The notes: a model not told the origin generated them from the sequence alone. Shown: positions 1-8,434, counted from the first letter of the stretch. The stretch: 64,000 bases of DNA from Jiangella asiatica (GCF_004349065.1 NZ_SMKZ01000005.1:1-64000), one strand, 5' to 3'. Translations and numbers: made by a program.

Positions 1-1101
1 GCCGACGCGGGCACCGTCGGCGCCGCCGTCAACGCCTTCGGGTTCGACCTGCTCGGCCAGCTCACCGACGGCGACGACAACACCGTCACCTCCCCGGTCT
101 CCGTCGCCGCACTCCTGGCCATGGTGCTCGCCGGCGCCGGCGGCGACACCGCCACCGCCATGGCCGACGTCCTGCACCTCGACGACGCCCGCGACGTCCG
201 CGTCGGCGCACTGCTGGACCAGCTGGCCGACACCGACGACATCACCCTCTCCACCGCCAACGCCATCTGGGCTCGCGAGGACTTCCAGCTCGAGGACGAC
301 TACCTCTCCTTCGTCCGCGACTCCTTCGGAGCGACGGCCGAGCAGGCCGACCTCGGCGCGCAGGAGACCGCGGACGAGATCGACGCGTGGGTCCGCGAGC
401 ACACCGAGGACCGCATCGACGGCATCGCCGCCGACCTCGGCCTGCCCGACCCGCAGGCCGCCGTCCTCCTGCTCAACGCCGTCTACTTCCTCGGCACCTG
501 GACCACCGAGTTCGATCCCGCCGCCACCCAGGACGAGCCGTTCACGCTGGCCGACGGCAACACCGCGGACGTCCCGCTCATGTACCTGCGCGACCAGGAG
601 CTCGAGCTCGTCCAGCGCGACGGGTACCGCATGCTGCGCCTCCCCTACGGCCAGGACGGCCGCTACGGCATGGAGATCCTGCTCCCCGACGCCGACTCCA
701 GCCTTCCGCAGGTGTTGTCGACGCTCGACGCCGCCGAGTGGGCCGAGGCGGTCGCGGGCCTCGCGCCGGAGGAGCTGGGCACCGTGGTACTGCCCCGCTT
801 CGAGCTGGAGTGGAACGCCGAGCTGACCGAGGCGCTGACCGCGCTCGGCATGGGGCCCGCGTTCGCCGGCGGCGACTTCCGGCCGATGTCGGCACAGGGC
901 CAGACGCTGGACACCGTCGTGCACAAGACCTACATCCGGGTCGACGAATCCGGAACCGAGGCCGCCGCCGTCACCGGCGGCATGACGCGTACGTCGGCCG
1001 GCGAGAGCTTCCGCGCCGACTGGCCGTTCGCCTTCACCATCTCCGACCGCGAGACCGGCACCGTCGTCTTTTTCGGGACGGTGGCCGACCCGCGCGGCTG
1101 A
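1..1101 (+). CDS. Serpin family serine protease inhibitor (5' truncated by window edge)
   Basis: The reading frame is open from base 1, so the N-terminus, probably with a secretion signal, lies outside the window. The 366 visible residues carry the serpin core from the first helices to the C-terminus. Near the end is the inhibitory hinge GTEAAAVT (from base 952), followed by a variable reactive loop and the conserved PFAF strand that leads to the FFGTVADP end. By alignment with alpha-1-antitrypsin spacing, P1 falls at or next to the Ser codon at 994-996. Inhibitory serpins trap serine or cysteine proteases by loop insertion. A second serpin follows after 23 bp, and long stretches of the two genes are identical, so this is a recent tandem duplicate. 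The target protease is unknown. Confidence 0.9.
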   Translation, partial: ADAGTVGAAVNAFGFDLLGQLTDGDDNTVTSPVSVAALLAMVLAGAGGDTATAMADVLHLDDARDVRVGALLDQLADTDDITLSTANAIWAREDFQLEDDYLSFVRDSFGATAEQADLGAQETADEIDAWVREHTEDRIDGIAADLGLPDPQAAVLLLNAVYFLGTWTTEFDPAATQDEPFTLADGNTADVPLMYLRDQELELVQRDGYRMLRLPYGQDGRYGMEILLPDADSSLPQVLSTLDAAEWAEAVAGLAPEELGTVVLPRFELEWNAELTEALTALGMGPAFAGGDFRPMSAQGQTLDTVVHKTYIRVDESGTEAAAVTGGMTRTSAGESFRADWPFAFTISDRETGTVVFFGTVADPRG

Positions 1102-1124
1102 GCCCGACCAACCTGGGGGTACGC

Positions 1125-2375
1125 ATGCCGCTCACGCGCTGGACCGCCGCCGTCGTCGCCGGTGCCTTGCTGGTCGCGGCCTGCGGGACCGCCGACGACG
1201 ACGGCGACCGGTCGCCGGCCGCCTCCGGGCCGCCGGACGCCGCACGAGTCGAGGTGGTAGCCGACCTCGCGCCCGCCGACGCGGGCACCGTCGGCGCCGC
1301 CGTCAACGCCTTCGGGTTCGACCTGCTCGGCCAGCTCACCGACGGCGACGACAACACCGTCACCTCCCCGGTCTCCGTCGCCGCACTCCTGGCCATGGTG
1401 CTCGCCGGCGCCGGCGGCGACACCGCCACCGCCATGGCCGACGTCCTGCACCTCGACGACGCCCGCGACGTCCGCGTCGGCGCACTGCTGGACCAGCTGG
1501 CCGACACCGACGACATCACCCTCTCGGTGGCCAACGCGCTGTGGGCGCAGGAGGACCATCCCTTCGAGGAGGACTACCTGACGTTCGTCCGCGACACGTT
1601 CGGCTCCACGGCCGACGAGGCCGACCTCGGCGCGCAGGAGACCGCGGACGAGATCGACGCGTGGGTCCGCGAGCACACCGAGGACCGCATCGACAGCATC
1701 GCCGCCGACCTCGGCCTGCCCAACCCGAGCGCCGTCCTGGTGCTGCTGAACGCCGTCTACTTCCTCGGCGGCTGGACGACTGAGTTCGACCCGGCCGAGA
1801 CGCGCGACGCCGGCTTCACCCTGCCCGACGGCGAGGTGGTCGCGGTCCCGCTCATGCACCTTCACGACCAGTACGCCGAGCTCAGCGAGCGGGACGGCTA
1901 CACGATGCTGCGGCTGCCCTACGGCGCGGACGGCCGCTACGGCATGGAGATCCTGTTGCCGGCCGATCCCGCCGGCCTGCCCGACCTGCTCGGCCAGCTC
2001 GACGCCGCCGAGTGGGCCGACGCCGTCGCCGGGCTCACCGAACAGAAGGTCTCGACGATCGCGCTCCCGAAGTTCGAGTTGGAGTGGAAGGCGACGCTGA
2101 ACGACGCGCTGACCGAGCTCGGCATGGGCGCGGCGTTCGCCGGCGGCGACTTCCGCCCCATGTCGCCCACCAACCCGTACCTCGACGTCGTCGTCCACAA
2201 GACGTACCTGCGCGTCGACGAGGCCGGCACCGAGGCCGCCGCGGTCACGGGCGGGGTGATGGAGGAGTCCCTCGGCCAGGAGTTCCGAGTGGACCGGCCG
2301 TTCGCGTTCACCATCTCCGACCGCGAGACCGGCACCGTGCTGTTCCTCGGTACGGTCACCGACCCACTCGCATAG
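1125..2375 (+). CDS. Serpin family protease inhibitor, predicted lipoprotein
   Basis: The 416-residue protein starts at the ATG at 1125, which is followed by a short positively charged region, a hydrophobic stretch and a lipobox ending at Cys20 (LVAAC). It is therefore predicted to be a lipid-anchored extracellular serpin. After an acidic, low-complexity linker the serpin domain runs to the C-terminus. The hinge GTEAAAVT (from base 2226) is typical of inhibitory members. The loop reads VMEESLGQE, against MTRTSAGES in the upstream copy, with P1 near the Ser codon at 2268. The preceding serpin lies 23 bp away on the same strand, so the two are probably co-transcribed. Serpins are uncommon in bacteria. 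A role in guarding against own or foreign secreted proteases is inference. Confidence 0.92.
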   Translation: MPLTRWTAAVVAGALLVAACGTADDDGDRSPAASGPPDAARVEVVADLAPADAGTVGAAVNAFGFDLLGQLTDGDDNTVTSPVSVAALLAMVLAGAGGDTATAMADVLHLDDARDVRVGALLDQLADTDDITLSVANALWAQEDHPFEEDYLTFVRDTFGSTADEADLGAQETADEIDAWVREHTEDRIDSIAADLGLPNPSAVLVLLNAVYFLGGWTTEFDPAETRDAGFTLPDGEVVAVPLMHLHDQYAELSERDGYTMLRLPYGADGRYGMEILLPADPAGLPDLLGQLDAAEWADAVAGLTEQKVSTIALPKFELEWKATLNDALTELGMGAAFAGGDFRPMSPTNPYLDVVVHKTYLRVDEAGTEAAAVTGGVMEESLGQEFRVDRPFAFTISDRETGTVLFLGTVTDPLA

Positions 2376-2410
2376 CGCATCTCGGGCGATCCCGCGACTC
2401 GGAGCCAGGG

Positions 2411-2430
2411 CGCTGTCACAGCGGTCACAG
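2411..2430. promoter_or_regulatory. Paired GTCACAG motif upstream of the histidine kinase
   Basis: GTCACAG occurs at 2415-2421 and again at 2424-2430, 9 bp apart, in the 185-bp gap between the serpin and the histidine kinase gene. The reverse complement of its core (GTGAC) recurs in the repeats at 4787-4863, just after the response regulator gene. A binding site for the neighbouring response regulator is possible but unproven. Confidence 0.3.
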
Positions 2431-2560
2431 TGAGTTTTGAGGCTCGTCACTGGCGGTAACGTTTTCATGCCAGCGCCTTGATCAACCCCGCGTCTCGAAG
2501 TGCGGGCACAAGGTCGTCTTCAGAACTCGCCAGAAGACTTTTTACGGCAAACTGCCCCCT

Positions 2561-4132
2561 GTGAGTGTGTGGGCTCCCGATTCCGTCCAGCGTCATTGGC
2601 ATGGAGTGGCCGTTGCGCGGCCCGGCATGCTCGCGCTCGTCATCGCCCTGACCGGGTCGGCCCGCAGCGTCGTCACCGACTGGTGGTGGCTGGGAGCGCT
2701 GGCGCTGGTGGCACTGGCCGCGGCCATCTCCGAGCGCATCCTGCCGCGCACCCGCGTGCGGGTGGCCGCCGAGATGGCCCTGGCGTCCATCATCGTCGGG
2801 CTCGGGCTACCCGAGGCCTACCTCGCCCTCCCCTACCTCCTCGTGCCTGCGTTCGCCGCGGGCCTGGCCGGCAGCATCATGGGTACCGCCATCACCACCC
2901 TGACCGGTGCCGTGGGGTTGGCCATCGGCAACATCCTGGCCGGCGGAAACCTCATCGAGCTGCCCACGTTCGGTAGCGTCTCGGTCTGGGTGGTCATCAT
3001 CTTCGCCACCGGCGCCATCGGGGCGTGGGTGCTGCGCCTGGACACCATCCAGATCGCCGACGGCGGCCGCTACGCCGCCGCGTACCGCCTGCTGTCGGAG
3101 CTGCGCGTCGTCTCGCGACGGCTCTCGGTCGGCCTCGACCCGGGCACCCTCGCCGAAGGCCTGCTCGACCACGTCGCCCGCCCGCTGTCGGTACGCCGGG
3201 CCGCGCTGCTGGTGCGACGCGAGGGCGGCAACCTGTTCCCGCTCGCACACCGCGGCGAGGACGACGGCTGGCTGCTCGGCGCCGAGCGCGACCCCGTCGT
3301 CCTCGAGGCATGGAGCAGCGAGACGCCCGCGTGGACACCCATGGGGCGGCGCGGCTTCCGCGTCGTCCTGCCGCTGCGGGTCGGGTCACGCACCATGGGC
3401 GTCATCGTCGCCGACGTGCCCGACCAGGTCTCCTCCGACGAGCTGCAGACGCTCGTGGGCTCCACCGACGAGGGCGCCCTGCGCCTGGAGACGGCCCTGC
3501 TGTTCGACGAGGTCCGCGAGCTGGCCACGCGCGAGGAGCGGCGGCGGCTGGCCCGCGAAATCCACGACGGCATCGCGCAGGAGCTGACGTCGCTGGGCTA
3601 CCTCGTCGACGACCTCATCGCCCGCACCACCGACGCCGACGCCAAGTCGTTGTCGACGACGCTGCGCCAGGAGCTGACCCGCATCCTGTCCAACCTGCGG
3701 CACTCGATCTTCGACCTGCGCAGCGACCTCGACCACGACGGCGGCCTCGGCTCGTCGCTGTCCGCCTACGCCCGCCAGGTCGGCGCCCAGGCCGGCCTCA
3801 AGGTCCACCTGGTGCACCAGGAGGAGCACGACCGGCTGCGCCCGGAGGTCGAGGCCGAGCTCCTACGCATCGGACAGGAGGCCATCACCAACGTCCGCAA
3901 GCACGCCAAAGCCAAGAACCTGTGGGTGACGGTGTCCGTCAGCCCGCCGAACGCCCAGATTCGGGTGGTCGATGACGGAACGGGCATGCGGGACCAGCCG
4001 CGTGGACGGTACGGTCTGGAGATCATGGCCGAGCGGGCGCGGCGAGTGGGGGCGACACTCGTCATCGAAGACAGACCCGAGAGCGGTACCGTCGTCGACG
4101 TATCCCTCGGCAGCATTGATGGAGAGGGGTAA
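2561..4132 (+). CDS. Sensor histidine kinase, NarX/DesK type (HisKA_3)
   Basis: The protein has 523 residues. Residues ~18-155 hold about five hydrophobic membrane segments. They are followed by a GAF-like region (~165-315), the dimerisation/phosphoacceptor box REIHDGIAQEL with the phosphorylated His at residue 335, and a C-terminal HATPase_c domain with the N-box region (EAITNVRKHAKA) and G boxes (DDGTGM, YGLEIMAERA). It autophosphorylates and passes phosphate to the response regulator encoded 5 bp downstream, so the two form an operon. The start is the GTG at 2561, chosen because the membrane region begins shortly after. The signal sensed cannot be told from sequence. A multi-span N-terminus without a large extracellular loop suggests sensing in or at the membrane. 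Confidence 0.93.
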   Translation: MSVWAPDSVQRHWHGVAVARPGMLALVIALTGSARSVVTDWWWLGALALVALAAAISERILPRTRVRVAAEMALASIIVGLGLPEAYLALPYLLVPAFAAGLAGSIMGTAITTLTGAVGLAIGNILAGGNLIELPTFGSVSVWVVIIFATGAIGAWVLRLDTIQIADGGRYAAAYRLLSELRVVSRRLSVGLDPGTLAEGLLDHVARPLSVRRAALLVRREGGNLFPLAHRGEDDGWLLGAERDPVVLEAWSSETPAWTPMGRRGFRVVLPLRVGSRTMGVIVADVPDQVSSDELQTLVGSTDEGALRLETALLFDEVRELATREERRRLAREIHDGIAQELTSLGYLVDDLIARTTDADAKSLSTTLRQELTRILSNLRHSIFDLRSDLDHDGGLGSSLSAYARQVGAQAGLKVHLVHQEEHDRLRPEVEAELLRIGQEAITNVRKHAKAKNLWVTVSVSPPNAQIRVVDDGTGMRDQPRGRYGLEIMAERARRVGATLVIEDRPESGTVVDVSLGSIDGEG

Positions 4133-4137
4133 CAACC

Positions 4138-4785
4138 GTGCCCATGTCGGTCATGCTCGTAGACGACCACGAGCTCATCCGCCAAGGCCTTCGCCGAGCA
4201 TTCGAGCGCGACGCGGATTTCACCGTGGTCGGGGAGGCGGCGACAGTCGCCGAGGCGCAGAAGCTCGCCGAGGCCAGCCAGCCCGCGGTGGCGGTCATCG
4301 ACATCCGGCTGCCCGACGGCAGCGGGCTGGAGCTGGCCCACCGGCTGCGCCAGGCCCGCGCCGACATCGGCTTGGTCATCCTCACCATGTACGCCGGTGA
4401 CGACCATCTGTTCGGCGCGCTCGACGCCGGGGCCTCGGCGTTCGTCCCCAAGAGCTCCCCGAGCGACGAGGTCGTGGCCGCCGCCCGGCACGCCGCGGCC
4501 ACCCCGTCCGCGTTCATCGCCGACGGCCTGGCCGAAGCCATGCAGCGCCGCCTGCACCCCACCGGCCCGCAACTCACCCGGCGCGAGCGCGAGGTGCTCG
4601 ACCTGCTGGCCGACGGCTTGGGCGTCTCGAGCATCGCGCGCAAGCTGTACATCAGCGAATCGACGACGAAGACCCACGTGTCGAAGCTCTACGACAAGCT
4701 CAACGCGTCCAACCGGGCGCAGGCCATCATGGCCGCGGTCCGAGCCGGCCTGTTGAGCCGTGGCGAGGACGCCCAACCGGGGTAA
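4138..4785 (+). CDS. Response regulator, NarL/FixJ family
   Basis: The protein has 215 residues. The receiver domain has the acidic pair D9-D10, the phosphoacceptor D55 (in VIDIRLPDG), a conserved Thr in VILTM and the Lys of FVPKSSP. The C-terminal LuxR-type helix-turn-helix (about residues 143-205) begins LTRREREVLDLLADG. The start is taken as the GTG at 4138, with a GGAGAGGGG ribosome binding site ending 9 bp before it; an ATG two codons later (4144) is the alternative. It is the partner of the upstream kinase. The repeats just after the stop codon could be a target of this protein, but that is inference. Confidence 0.95.
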   Translation: MPMSVMLVDDHELIRQGLRRAFERDADFTVVGEAATVAEAQKLAEASQPAVAVIDIRLPDGSGLELAHRLRQARADIGLVILTMYAGDDHLFGALDAGASAFVPKSSPSDEVVAAARHAAATPSAFIADGLAEAMQRRLHPTGPQLTRREREVLDLLADGLGVSSIARKLYISESTTKTHVSKLYDKLNASNRAQAIMAAVRAGLLSRGEDAQPG

Positions 4786-4786
4786 T

Positions 4787-4863
4787 GTGACACCGGCACC
4801 GGTGCCGGTGACATCGGGCCGGCAGTTGTGACACTGGGTGTCGCACCGTTACACAGTGTGACA
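4787..4863 (+). promoter_or_regulatory. Four GTGACA repeats with helical spacing and a 20-bp palindrome
   Basis: GTGACA occurs at 4787, 4808, 4828 and 4858. The spacings of 21, 20 and 30 bp are close to two, two and three turns of DNA, so all copies face the same side of the helix. Between the first two lies a perfect 20-bp palindrome (4791-4810). The third copy is half of a near-perfect inverted repeat TGTGACAC/GTGTCGCA (4827-4845). The block sits between the response regulator and a 44-codon membrane peptide gene. It looks like an operator array. The palindrome could also end the two-component operon. Confidence 0.45.
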
Positions 4864-4991
4864 GTCCTCCCCCGTTCAGACGATACGTAAGTAACCGCTC
4901 GCTCCATCGACCCTGAAGTGATCTGACCTCATCCTTGAGGTAGCTGGTACTGACCTGCCGGCAGACACGAAGGGTCCGGGGGTGATCGCCC

Positions 4992-5126
4992 ATGCGTGAG
5001 GTTCTGCGACAGCGGAACTCTGTGCGCGTCGAGAGTGCGCTGATGCGGTTGGCCGTCGTCGCCATCATCTTGGCCGGCACGTGCTTCATCAGTTGGCAGT
5101 TGAGCCACGCCATCAGCGTCGGCTGA
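4992..5126 (+). CDS. Small single-pass membrane protein (44 aa), unrecognised
   Basis: A 44-codon frame starts at the ATG at 4992, after a GGGGGTGA stretch that can act as a ribosome binding site. The product has a basic N-terminus (MREVLRQRNSVRVE) followed by one hydrophobic segment (about residues 17-36, LMRLAVVAIILAGTCFISW), so it is predicted to be a one-pass inner-membrane peptide with its N-terminus in the cytoplasm. It lies 206 bp after the response regulator and directly behind the GTGACA repeat block, so control by that two-component system is plausible. I do not recognise a family. Short membrane peptides often act on a kinase or transporter. The coding call rests on composition, the ribosome binding site and the hydrophobic pattern only. 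Confidence 0.5.
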   Translation: MREVLRQRNSVRVESALMRLAVVAIILAGTCFISWQLSHAISVG

Positions 5127-5537
5127 GTTCGCTCAGCTGGCGTCCACCAGTCCGGACGGTGATGGAACGGCGTCTGCGATCGTCTCGGTCGGCTCCGCGA
5201 GTGCCGATCGGTGCGGAACGTCACAGCGGCCGTCCAGGCCGGTGGAGCTTCAGCGCAACCTGCTTGACCTGTATGTTCACCCGTCGTGCCGGTCGCCGCA
5301 CCCGTCGCGGCCGACACGCGGCCCCGTCGTTCCCGGCCGAGCTGTGACACGCTCGCCGGCCCTGACCTCACGGGTCATCTCCGCAGCAGGGCGGCATTGA
5401 CCTGCGGTTCTACGTGTCCGATGCCGGCCATCGCCGCATGAGTCCAGACGTCACGACGGCCGGCTGCGCCGCTCATCGGCCCGATGTCACGGGCGTCACG
5501 GTGACGTCACGTGTCAGCCTTCGGGCTCAGGGTTCGG
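5127..5537. other. Gene-free stretch with further GTCAC motifs
   Basis: About 410 bp without a convincing gene on either strand. Near its end are TGTCAC at 5485-5490 and the short inverted repeat CGTCACGGTGACG at 5494-5506, which may serve as the terminator or operator region at the 3' side of the NlpC/P60 gene. Nothing else was recognised. Confidence 0.4.
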
Positions 5538-6590
5538 TCAGCCCGGCCGGGTGGCGCCGGAGAACGGCATCAGGTCGACGTCGTCGACGCTGACCACGTC
5601 ACCCGGGTGGGTGGCGTGCACGATCTGGCCGTCGCCGATGTAGATGCCGACATGGCTGATGGGGCTGTAGTAGAAGACGAGGTCGCCGGGCTGCAGCTGG
5701 CTCTTGGAGACGCGGGAGCCAGCATTGATCTGTGAGCCGGACGAGCGCGGCAGGCTCACCCCGGCCTCGGCCCACGCCGCGGAGGTCAGGCCGGAGCAGT
5801 CCCAGCAGTCCGGGCCGTTGCCGCCCCAGCAGTACGGGTCGCCCACCTGCGACAGCGCGAACTCGACGACGGCGCCGGCGCGGCCGGAGACGGGCACGTC
5901 GGGCGGCGTGTCCTCGTCCTCCTCGTCGTCCTCACCCCGGCTGGGCTGCTCGGCCTCTTCCCGCTCTTCCTCCAGGCGGGCGAGCTCCTCCGCCTCGAGC
6001 TGGTCGAGGATGGCCTGCGCCTCGTCGAGGAGTTTCTCTACGTTCTCGCGCTCGGTGTCCAGCGTGGCCTCGACGGCATGCTGGCGGGCCAGCTCCTCGT
6101 CGGCCAGCATGCGCGCCTGCTCCAGGCTGCGGCTGACCTCGGCGGCGCTCGCGAGGCTGTCGGCCTGCTGGCCGGCGTAGGCATTGACGACGGAGGCCTG
6201 CGCGAGGAAGTCCTCAGGGCTCTCGGCGAGCAGCGCCTGCAGCGTCGGGTCGAACCCGCCGCCGGAGCGGTAGCTGGCCGCGGCGAACCCGGCGACCTGC
6301 GCCCGGACCGCCTCGACCGCGGCCTCCTGGCGGGTCAGCGAGGCCTGCGCACGCTCGATGCGCCGCTGCACCTCGGCGAGCTCGTCCGTGGCGGCGTTGT
6401 AGCGCTCGGTGGCCTGTTCGGCCTGGTGGTAGAGCGCATCCACCTGCTCCCGGACCTCGTCGATGGTCGGCTCCGGATCGGCATGTCCGGACGTCGTCAG
6501 CATCAGCATTCCGGTGACGCTGACCGCGGCCGTGCACAGCGCTACGAGCACTCGGCGAGGGCTACGCGACTGACCACCTGGCACAGGCAC
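5538..6590 (-). CDS. Secreted NlpC/P60 peptidoglycan hydrolase with N-terminal coiled coil
   Basis: The protein has 350 residues. A signal peptide runs to about residue 37 (ends SGHA). It is followed by a long alpha-helical coiled-coil region (~40-215) rich in Glu, Arg and Gln, an acidic low-complexity linker (~205-228) and an NlpC/P60 domain. The catalytic Cys is C265 in DCSGL and the His lies in SHVGIYIGDG. This domain order is that of RipA/DIP1281-type D,L-endopeptidases, which cut peptide stems during cell separation, with the coiled coil often acting as an inhibitory or docking arm. The GTG at 6590 has an AGGAAGGA ribosome binding site 7 bp before it. A small CxxC protein gene lies 45 bp upstream on the same strand. 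Confidence 0.92.
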   Translation of the reverse strand: MPVPGGQSRSPRRVLVALCTAAVSVTGMLMLTTSGHADPEPTIDEVREQVDALYHQAEQATERYNAATDELAEVQRRIERAQASLTRQEAAVEAVRAQVAGFAAASYRSGGGFDPTLQALLAESPEDFLAQASVVNAYAGQQADSLASAAEVSRSLEQARMLADEELARQHAVEATLDTERENVEKLLDEAQAILDQLEAEELARLEEEREEAEQPSRGEDDEEDEDTPPDVPVSGRAGAVVEFALSQVGDPYCWGGNGPDCWDCSGLTSAAWAEAGVSLPRSSGSQINAGSRVSKSQLQPGDLVFYYSPISHVGIYIGDGQIVHATHPGDVVSVDDVDLMPFSGATRPG

Positions 6591-6635
6591 TCTGGTCCTT
6601 CCTTCGGGCGGGAATCAGGCACCTGGGCCGGGAGC

Positions 6636-6887
6636 CTAGCCAGCCGAGCGCGCCTGCCGCAAATCCCTGGGCGGAGTTTCTGGCGACTTTTTCCGGTCGG
6701 CACGCTCGTTGTCACCATCGGTCACGACCAAACGCAGCGGTGGCACCAGTCCTGCCTCGGCGAGCACGCCGATGGCGTCCCGCTCCTCGCCACCCAGCTC
6801 GGTGTCGAGCGGTCCCAGCAGCACAGACACTACGCAGTCGGTGCACGCGAGGCCGCGCATCTCGCAGCGGTCACAGTCGATATGCAT
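6636..6887 (-). CDS. Small conserved actinobacterial protein with N-terminal Cys pairs
   Basis: The protein has 83 residues and starts MHIDCDRCEMRGLACTDC, giving two cysteine pairs (C5/C8 and C15/C18) that could bind a metal. The middle (residues 33-58) reads like the actinobacterial small proteins found next to NlpC/P60 genes, ending in a GLVPPLRLV motif; the tail is basic. It is encoded 45 bp upstream of the NlpC/P60 hydrolase on the same strand, so the two are probably co-transcribed. Function is unknown. A redox or zinc-binding role is only suggested by the cysteines. Confidence 0.7.
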   Translation of the reverse strand: MHIDCDRCEMRGLACTDCVVSVLLGPLDTELGGEERDAIGVLAEAGLVPPLRLVVTDGDNERADRKKSPETPPRDLRQARSAG

Positions 6888-6983
6888 GATCCCCAGTCCC
6901 TCACGCTCGCAAGGGCGAGCCCTTGCCCGCCGACAACGACGCTAGGTCCAGGGTCCGACAAGGTCCCTCCCTCGCCGGCCTCC

Positions 6984-7061
6984 GAATGATCACGTTCAGC
7001 ACGAAATCTCGTGTCGCACCATGCCTGCGAGCATGGTGACGCGCGAGGCATCCTGGTGATG
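6984..7061 (+). repeat. Dispersed intergenic repeat, copy 1
   Basis: The copy begins GAATGATCACGTTCAGCA, continues with the near-palindrome CACGAAATCTCGTG and an inverted repeat CACCATGC/GCATGGTG with a 6-nt loop (7018-7039), and ends GGTGATG. It matches the copies at 10653, 11194 (inverted) and 35539. The gap around it (6888-7138) holds no gene; downstream lies a short (GACGAA)3 run at 7073-7091. Confidence 0.85.
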
Positions 7062-7138
7062 TTGGCCTGAGGACGAAGACGAAGACGAAGACGAGGCCGA
7101 GGCCGACACGGCAGGGCGGCCGACCCGGCAGCCGTGCC

Positions 7139-8434
7139 TCAGCGGGCCAGCAGGCCCACCAGCGCGACCGCCTCGACGCTGCGCACGCCCGGCCGCCGGA
7201 CGCCCTCGGCGACCTCGCGGTCCGAGGACGCGACGACCACCGGCCGGCCCTCCGGCTCGGCCAGGACCATGCGCCGGATCAGCTCGTCCGCGGTCTGTCC
7301 GGTCGGGCTGAACCGGACCCGGACGCCCTGGGCGGAGGCCACCGGCGGCGGCACCGTCACGTCCGCCCCGTCGAACACGCAGGTCACCTCGGCACCGGTC
7401 CGCGCGGTCACCGCGGCGAGTCCCTGCACGAGCCGGGAGCGCTGCGCGTCCAGCGGCATCGTCGACCAGGCTGTCTTCGTGACGTTGTAGCCGTCGACGA
7501 TCAGGTGCACCCGCGGCAGCGCCAGCAGCTCGTCGAGGTACCCCGGCTCGTCGGCGCGCCGAGCCCGTCCGGAACCGGCCCCGGCCAGCGGGTCACCGGG
7601 CACGACCGCGTCGACGGTGTCGGCGGGCTGCAGCGAGGACGCCGGCAGTGCCAGCTCGCGCCGGAGTCCGGAAGCTGCCTCGGCGAGCGTGTCGAGCAGC
7701 AGCGCCAGTCGCGCCGTCTCGAGGCTGCGCTCGGCCCGGCCGCTGCGCCGCACCGCCTCCAGCGCGCCTTCCGCGTCGGCCAGCCGGCCACGCAGCCGCC
7801 GCGACTCCGCCTCGGCCGCCCGCAGCGCCGCGCGGGTCTCGGCCAGGTCGCGGGCCGTCTCCTCCTGCTCCTCGCGATCCTGCTGGCGCACGGCGCCGAG
7901 CTTCTCCCGCGTCTCCTGGATGCGCCGGCGCAGCGTCGTGTTCTCGGCCTTGAGCCGGTCGATCTCGGCCCGCATCGTCGCGCGCATCTCCCGGGCCGAG
8001 GCGCGGGCGGCGTCGAGCTGCTCGCGGATGCGCTCCGTCGCCGCCGCCTCGCGGGCCCGCCGTGCCTCGTCGTCGTCACGGCGCAGCGACATGGTGGCCG
8101 CCTCGATCAGCTCTTCCCACCCCTCCGGGCGCAGCAGGTAAGCCATGACGGCGACGTCGACGGGGTCCGCAGCGGCCGGCGTCGTCCCCTCGTCCAGAGC
8201 CTTGGCCAACGCAGGATCGTGAGCGGCCGCGGCGTCGAGCACGCGGCGGCGGAAGCCGGCGTCGGTGTCGAGTGCGGTGGCGATCGCGTTGCCGCCCAGC
8301 CGCGCCCGCTTGGCCGCGGCGAACCGCGCGATGGGACGCAGGACCCCGGGCGCGTCGTCGGTCGGCAGCCCGCCCAGCACGTCCGAGGCGAGGGCCACGA
8401 CCCGGGCCCGGACGGCGTCGGGCAGGGCGTTCAC
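7139..8434 (-). CDS. NYN/YacP-like RNase domain protein with central coiled coil
   Basis: The protein has 431 residues from the GTG at 8434. The first ~140 residues are Ala/Arg-rich and helical, a long coiled coil spans ~150-270, and the C-terminal ~165 residues form a NYN (PIN-like) nuclease domain with the motifs VHLIVDGYNVTK, TCVFDGADV and VVVASSDREVAEG, which carry the conserved acidic residues. Members of the YacP/Rae1 group cut RNA in ribosome or translation quality control. The start codon overlaps the stop of the upstream zinc-ribbon gene (GTGA), pointing to translational coupling. Earlier in-frame codons lie inside that upstream gene and were not used as starts. The long N-terminal extension is what sets it apart from short YacP proteins. 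Confidence 0.85.
   Translation of the reverse strand: MNALPDAVRARVVALASDVLGGLPTDDAPGVLRPIARFAAAKRARLGGNAIATALDTDAGFRRRVLDAAAAHDPALAKALDEGTTPAAADPVDVAVMAYLLRPEGWEELIEAATMSLRRDDDEARRAREAAATERIREQLDAARASAREMRATMRAEIDRLKAENTTLRRRIQETREKLGAVRQQDREEQEETARDLAETRAALRAAEAESRRLRGRLADAEGALEAVRRSGRAERSLETARLALLLDTLAEAASGLRRELALPASSLQPADTVDAVVPGDPLAGAGSGRARRADEPGYLDELLALPRVHLIVDGYNVTKTAWSTMPLDAQRSRLVQGLAAVTARTGAEVTCVFDGADVTVPPPVASAQGVRVRFSPTGQTADELIRRMVLAEPEGRPVVVASSDREVAEGVRRPGVRSVEAVALVGLLAR

Noticed and set aside
930-2468. Long open frame on the minus strand over the serpins
   Set aside because: It is the reverse shadow of the serpin genes; composition is Val/Gly-rich with no domain, and the forward genes are certain.
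6591-6640. Cyclic-di-AMP (ydaO) riboswitch before the NlpC/P60 gene
   Set aside because: This riboswitch is common before actinobacterial cell-wall hydrolases, but the gap here is only 45 bp and a small gene stands upstream. Its conserved sequences are not seen.
7073-7108. (GACGAA)3 run as a repeat of interest
   Set aside because: Only three units, in a gene-free stretch next to repeat copy 1; most likely simple sequence.
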